Below, one piece after another: positions 6,375 to 10,117 of a stretch of 10,117 nt of DNA. The stretch's first letter is position 1. Every line of letters starts with the position of its first letter. This stretch comes from an uncultured Sediminibacterium sp. GTDB taxonomy: Bacteria > Bacteroidota > Bacteroidia > Chitinophagales > Chitinophagaceae. The stretch lies in contig CALEST010000067.1 in assembly GCA_937907555.1 (NCBI GenBank), positions 1 to 10,117 of the forward strand. The letters run 5' to 3'. The notes under the pieces are model-generated. The model made no database searches. It was not told the DNA's origin and was given only the letters and a program-made list of their open reading frames with translations. A program made the translations under genes and the position numbers.

Positions 6375-6887
6375 ATGGATATTCAAGCGTATAAGAACAA
6401 TTGTCCGGCAGACTTCAGTGATCAGTCTAAAGTATGGATTTATCAGAGTAACCGATTGTTTTCCATCAGTGAAGCCTTTGAAATAGATCATATTTTACAG
6501 GATTTCATAGCCACTTGGAAAAGTCATGGCGCCCCGGTTAAAGGCTTCGCCAATTTGTTTTTTGGTCAGTTTATTGTTCTAATGGCTGATGAATCTGCTA
6601 CCACAGTTGGAGGATGCAGTACTGACAGTTCCGTACACGTGATAAAAAAAATTGAACAGTTGTGCAAAGTAGATTTGTTCAACAGACAGAATCTGGCTTT
6701 TGTGATCAAGGATAAGATTGAGCTATTACCTCTTACTCAGTTTAATTATGCGTTGGAAAATCAATTCATACAATTAGACACGCCTTATTTTAACAATACC
6801 GTTGCTACCAAAGGAAGCTGGATGAAAGAATGGATTATTCCCGTTCAGGAAAGCTGGCTTGCTTCGAGAATTAAAAAAACGGTTTAA
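6375..6887 (+). CDS. Conserved hypothetical protein (Bacteroidota family sometimes labelled 'ABC transporter ATPase')
   Basis: A 170-aa soluble protein without signal peptide or membrane segments. From memory, similar proteins occur widely in Bacteroidota and are often named 'ABC transporter ATPase', but the sequence here has no Walker A, Walker B or ABC signature, so that name looks wrong. Features that appear family-typical are WIYQSNR at 21-27, FFGQFIVLMADE at 62-73, GGCSTDSSVH at 79-88 (Cys81), LFNRQNLAFVIKDKI at 101-115 and the C-terminal EWIIPVQESW. The motif around Cys81 with Thr83, Asp84 and two Ser could be a functional site, but no function is known to me. It starts 16 bases after the CCG-domain gene on the same strand, probably cotranscribed as well as having its own promoter. 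It ends 9 bases before the stop of the convergent barrel gene. Confidence 0.85.
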   Translation: MDIQAYKNNCPADFSDQSKVWIYQSNRLFSISEAFEIDHILQDFIATWKSHGAPVKGFANLFFGQFIVLMADESATTVGGCSTDSSVHVIKKIEQLCKVDLFNRQNLAFVIKDKIELLPLTQFNYALENQFIQLDTPYFNNTVATKGSWMKEWIIPVQESWLASRIKKTV

Positions 6888-6896
6888 AGCAATTTC

Positions 6897-9353
6897 CTAA
6901 ATTTTAGTACCAGTTGATTTTTTGGGGATAGCAGGTGTTTTCTGCACCATTCTATTCAACTGAAAGCTTATTGAAATCCGGTAGTTTCGGCTTCGGGTAG
7001 CACTGAAGCTTTCCAGTTCAAACCTGGGTCCGGTTGTAAAGGAGCGAATGGATTGTGGCGTAAAAGGGTCAATAGCATTGAAAGAAATAATTAATCTTCT
7101 GTCCAGCATTTTATGTTGTACGCCAAAATTGGTATTGATATTCGATCTGCTTAGCCCCTGCGGATTGGCATAGCGATTAAATCGGGCAGTACCTTCAAAA
7201 GTCCAGACACTGCTGGGTGAATAGGTGTAATTAATATTGGTATTCAAAGAACCTCCGTCTCTATAGAGATACAATTTTTTCTCACTCTCCCCATAAACAT
7301 TGTAGGTATACCCTATACTGCCATTCATCCTGAACTGCTTGGTAAATGTGTAGCCTCCGAAAACGCTTGCTTCGTATTCGTTCCGGTCAGCAATATTCAA
7401 CCAGGTAATATTGGTTTTTCCGTCTTCGGCCAGGCTACGTATCGTATTAAATACCTGTGAAACTTTATTATATCCAAGGGAAGTATTAACATAATATTTT
7501 CCTTTAGAATAATTCAGGTTCCAGTCAAAATTATGAGACAAAGTGGGTAATAATCCAGGATTCCCATATCGCAGATTGTACGGATCCGAATAGTCAATAT
7601 TCGGATTCAATTCACCAATTCCTGGTCTTCTTATAGTTGCCCTATAAACCAATGCTGTATTGAATTGCCTGTTGAAATCCTTTCTGAGTGTAGCATATGG
7701 CAATATATTCCAGTAACTGTTTTCAACATTGACAACATTCCCTTTTACAAAATCAAAAGACATGGAAGTGTACTCTGCCTGTGCACCTGCTGTTAGTCTA
7801 ACCTCTTTTTTAAATAACCAGCTAAAACCCGAACGAACACTGGCTATTTCCTGATAAAAGAAAAAATCATTGCTGAGTAAATCATTTTTAATCATTACTC
7901 CGTCTGACTTTCTTAGAAAATTGGTATTTAAAGTATTGTGAAATCTGGATGCATTGTAATATAGTCCTGCACTAAAATTACTGCCCTTATGTTTTAGCGG
8001 CTTGGTATATTCCAGTCTACCACTCCAATTGCTATTCATATTATTAAAGAATTGAGACTGTGTTGAATCAATTCCGGTAGGCACCATACCGGTAGCCAGA
8101 AACTGCTGATAAAAGTCTCTGTCATTGTCGTTCTTACTGGTATTGGCAGATAGAAACATTCTTAATTGTTCTGCTGCATTTTTCTTCCCCTTTAGCACTG
8201 CCGACAATTGCAATCCGTGGGTATATCCATTTCCTATGCTGCTATTCTCCCTATTGCTGATTTTATATGCTTCATTAAATCGATTGATATTAACAAACTG
8301 ATTAACACTTTGGTTATCAAAATAATTCATATTCCCCTGATACACCAATCCCATTTGAAACTGTTTTGACCATTCCCAATCTAATTGCGTTCTGATATTC
8401 GGTCTCAAATTCTGATTGGTATATTGATTGGAACTATTGAACTGATTGGTTGAATCTTTGTACAAATTGGTCCGGTAGCTATACCCATTTCCCATTAATC
8501 TACTCGCACCTAAACCCAAGGTTTGGTTATAAGTAAATTTTTTATTCCGGTAACTGATATTTCCGGAAAAATTGCCTTCCCCCCTAGTTCCTGCGCTGAC
8601 ACTGATTCTACCTAACCAGCCAATTTTCCCTTTTTTTGTTACAATATTTATTACACCGCCGGCTTCAGAAGCATACTGCGGCGGAGGGTTGGTCATGATT
8701 TCAATTTTTTCAATGGTACCACCCGGCAGGCTCTCCAGCAAATCCTGTAATTGCTGGGCATTTAATTCCGTTGGTTTATCGTCAATCAGTATTCGGGGTT
8801 CTTTTCCTTTCAGCAGAATCCTCCCATTGGGATCGGTATTCACCAGGGGTATATTTTTGAGTAATTCTGCTGTGCTGGCCCCATTGCTCAATGCACTCTC
8901 CCCTATATTATAGGTTAATTTATCGTCCTTGTTTTCAAATAATGGCTTTTCTGCATAAACAACCACTTCAGTTAAGGTAGACTGTCCGGGATATTTTAGC
9001 TTAATATCACCCAGATTAAAATCATACCGCTCTGCCCTTAGAAATATACTGTCTATTTGAGCAGGAGATAAACCAACAGCATTAATGCGCAATGAATAAT
9101 AGCCCAGCGGTAGTCGGTTGAATTCGAAATTTCCATTTTTATCTGATACCCCCTGAAACCTTAGCGAATTTTCAGACATCCCAACCAATATCAGATTGGC
9201 AAATGGAACGCCTTCTCCACGTGTGGAATCCGTTATTGTTCCGGTGATAATTCCCAGATGAGCGGAACCGGATTTCACTGCATTGATCTGAGCATTAACA
9301 GCAAGAGTAAACTGCAGACATACATAAAACATCAGGGAAATCCTTAATAGCAT
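6897..9353 (-). CDS. Outer-membrane TonB-receptor-like beta-barrel protein (OMP_b-brl_3) with CarboxypepD_reg-like domain
   Basis: A complete 818-aa outer-membrane protein. Residues 1-21 form a signal peptide, with a hydrophobic core and a probable cut after VNA. Residues about 34-115 are a carboxypeptidase-regulatory-like beta-sandwich (GTITD, GVPFANL, DKNGNFEFNRLPLGYYSL). Residues about 125-243 form a plug-like region: LTEVVVYAEKP, then ELLKNIPLV, ILIDDKPTEL, and IEIMTNPPPQYASEAGG before INIVTKKGK. The rest is a barrel rich in alternating aromatic strands, including the family signature RRPGIGELNP with DYSDP and YGNPGLLPT (about 575-604). The closing strand YRISISFQL is followed by a short basic tail. 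The partial gene at the left edge carries the same signature. The substrate is unknown; no SusD-like partner follows. It lies 51 bases after the TlpA-like gene and may be cotranscribed with it. No Shine-Dalgarno sequence or convincing -7 box precedes the ATG. Confidence 0.93.
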   Translation of the reverse strand: MLLRISLMFYVCLQFTLAVNAQINAVKSGSAHLGIITGTITDSTRGEGVPFANLILVGMSENSLRFQGVSDKNGNFEFNRLPLGYYSLRINAVGLSPAQIDSIFLRAERYDFNLGDIKLKYPGQSTLTEVVVYAEKPLFENKDDKLTYNIGESALSNGASTAELLKNIPLVNTDPNGRILLKGKEPRILIDDKPTELNAQQLQDLLESLPGGTIEKIEIMTNPPPQYASEAGGVINIVTKKGKIGWLGRISVSAGTRGEGNFSGNISYRNKKFTYNQTLGLGASRLMGNGYSYRTNLYKDSTNQFNSSNQYTNQNLRPNIRTQLDWEWSKQFQMGLVYQGNMNYFDNQSVNQFVNINRFNEAYKISNRENSSIGNGYTHGLQLSAVLKGKKNAAEQLRMFLSANTSKNDNDRDFYQQFLATGMVPTGIDSTQSQFFNNMNSNWSGRLEYTKPLKHKGSNFSAGLYYNASRFHNTLNTNFLRKSDGVMIKNDLLSNDFFFYQEIASVRSGFSWLFKKEVRLTAGAQAEYTSMSFDFVKGNVVNVENSYWNILPYATLRKDFNRQFNTALVYRATIRRPGIGELNPNIDYSDPYNLRYGNPGLLPTLSHNFDWNLNYSKGKYYVNTSLGYNKVSQVFNTIRSLAEDGKTNITWLNIADRNEYEASVFGGYTFTKQFRMNGSIGYTYNVYGESEKKLYLYRDGGSLNTNINYTYSPSSVWTFEGTARFNRYANPQGLSRSNINTNFGVQHKMLDRRLIISFNAIDPFTPQSIRSFTTGPRFELESFSATRSRNYRISISFQLNRMVQKTPAIPKKSTGTKI

Positions 9354-9404
9354 TCGGCAATATAACTAATCCTGAAAACCCGTTGCATATTCTGGGATGA
9401 CTGG

Positions 9405-10117
9405 TTATTTAAGCAATTCATTCAGCTTAATCTGAAGTTCTTCACCTCTTAAATCCCTGGCAATGATTTTTCCGCTTGGATCCAGCAAATAGTTCGCAGG
9501 TATGCTCCTGATTTTATATAACTGAGCCACCTGATTATTCCAGCTTTGCAAATCACTCACCTGAGTCCAGGTTAATTTGTCCTTTCTGATGGCATTCATC
9601 CAGCTGGCTTTATTATCATCCAGGGAAACGCCTAATACTGTAAAGTTTTTATTGGAATATTTCTTGAATGCGTTTACCAGATTGGGATTTTCTGCACGAC
9701 AAGGTCCACACCAGCTTGCCCAGAAATCAATCAGCACATATTTTCCTCTGAAAGATTTTAAAGAAACTACTTTACCCAATGTATCTTTCTGACTAAACTC
9801 CAGCGCCACGGTTCCTACCTTATTCAGGTTGGCTTCTGCAATGGTTTGCTCAATCATCTTGGCAAAAGTTCCTTTTTTGGCTGAAGGACTCAATGCAGTA
9901 TAACGTTGCTCCAGGTCTTCATTGCCATTTAATAAGGGACTAATGGCAAATAATACAAATGAACTGACTGGGGAACCTGGTTTTTCTTTAGCGAACAGGG
10001 TGGCTTCCTGCAATACTTTACCCTTAGACAATTCATATAGTTGTATCAACGAATCTCTTTTATATCTGTCTTTTTCAGGATTAATTTGTTGTACCAGATA
10101 ATTCAACCTGTCTCTGA
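9405..10117 (-). CDS. TlpA-like thioredoxin-fold protein, 5' truncated by window edge
   Basis: The C-terminal 237 codons of a longer gene. The frame stays open to the right edge (last whole codon at 10115-10113), so the TTG at 10106 is internal rather than a start. The first 95 or so visible residues are helical. They resemble the linker after a DUF4369-type domain in Bacteroidota TlpA proteins (for example PGSPVSSFVLF and YTALSPSAKKG). The thioredoxin domain follows, from about residue 97 counted from that Leu. It has GKVVSLKSFRGKYVLIDFWA, the redox motif WCGPC (Cys133, Cys136), a cis-Pro in SIPANYLLDP and a C-terminal helix. Such proteins are normally exported and act on periplasmic disulfides or heme-related steps. 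The signal peptide would be outside the window. It is probably cotranscribed with the downstream barrel gene, 51 bases away. Confidence 0.9.
   Translation of the reverse strand, partial: RDRLNYLVQQINPEKDRYKRDSLIQLYELSKGKVLQEATLFAKEKPGSPVSSFVLFAISPLLNGNEDLEQRYTALSPSAKKGTFAKMIEQTIAEANLNKVGTVALEFSQKDTLGKVVSLKSFRGKYVLIDFWASWCGPCRAENPNLVNAFKKYSNKNFTVLGVSLDDNKASWMNAIRKDKLTWTQVSDLQSWNNQVAQLYKIRSIPANYLLDPSGKIIARDLRGEELQIKLNELLK

Noticed and set aside
6035..6376. Overlapping minus-strand open frames within 6035-6491 as possible genes
   Set aside because: They lie opposite the strongly conserved CCG-domain gene and its neighbour, have low-complexity Ser/Cys/Phe-rich translations and no recognisable motifs.
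8572..8913. Plus-strand 113-codon open frame as a gene
   Set aside because: It is the antisense of the plug-like region of the 818-aa barrel, where the opposite strand shows clear family motifs.
10104..10106. TTG as the start codon of the TlpA-like gene
   Set aside because: The reading frame continues to the right edge without a stop, and a signal peptide expected for this family is absent after the TTG.

Overview
The window looks like chromosomal DNA of a Bacteroidota, most likely a member of the Chitinophagaceae or a close relative (the family placement is inference). The signs are two SusC/TonB-receptor-like outer-membrane barrels of the OMP_b-brl_3 type, one with an N-terminal CarboxypepD_reg-like domain. 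There is also a periplasmic-type TlpA thioredoxin of the Bacteroidota style, absence of Shine-Dalgarno sequences in front of the genes, and -7 boxes resembling TAnnTTTG. The DNA is AT-rich, densely coding and evenly composed. I see no mobile elements, tRNA, rRNA or CRISPR, and no gene-free stretch longer than about 125 bases.

Layout. (1) 2-1063, plus strand: the C-terminal part of an outer-membrane beta-barrel protein, cut by the left edge, followed by a strong hairpin terminator (1092-1124). (2) 4156 down to 1188, minus strand: three closely spaced genes in the order PyrR-like phosphoribosyltransferase, alpha-D-phosphohexomutase, protein-L-isoaspartate methyltransferase. They form a probable housekeeping operon (nucleotide salvage or regulation, sugar phosphates, protein repair) that converges on gene 1. 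(3) 4231-6887, plus strand, divergent from group 2: a membrane cytochrome-b/ferredoxin subunit (438 aa), a CCG-domain iron-sulfur subunit (259 aa) and a conserved 170-aa protein of unknown function. (4) 10117 down to 6897, minus strand: a TlpA-like thioredoxin (cut by the right edge), then a complete 818-aa outer-membrane receptor-like barrel. This pair converges on group 3 with only 9 bases between stop codons.

The most interesting unit is group 3. Its first two genes together contain the modules of the single-chain EtfD/EMO type of ETF:menaquinone oxidoreductase: a NarI-like heme-b membrane domain, two 4Fe-4S motifs and two CCG-type cysteine motifs. They would be expected to pass electrons from a soluble donor, probably an electron-transfer flavoprotein fed by acyl-CoA dehydrogenases, to menaquinone. 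The third gene has its own near-leaderless promoter squeezed into a 16-base gap, and its partnership with the complex is unexplained. Most of the rest is ordinary Bacteroidota chromosome; I found no clearly new defence or mobile system.
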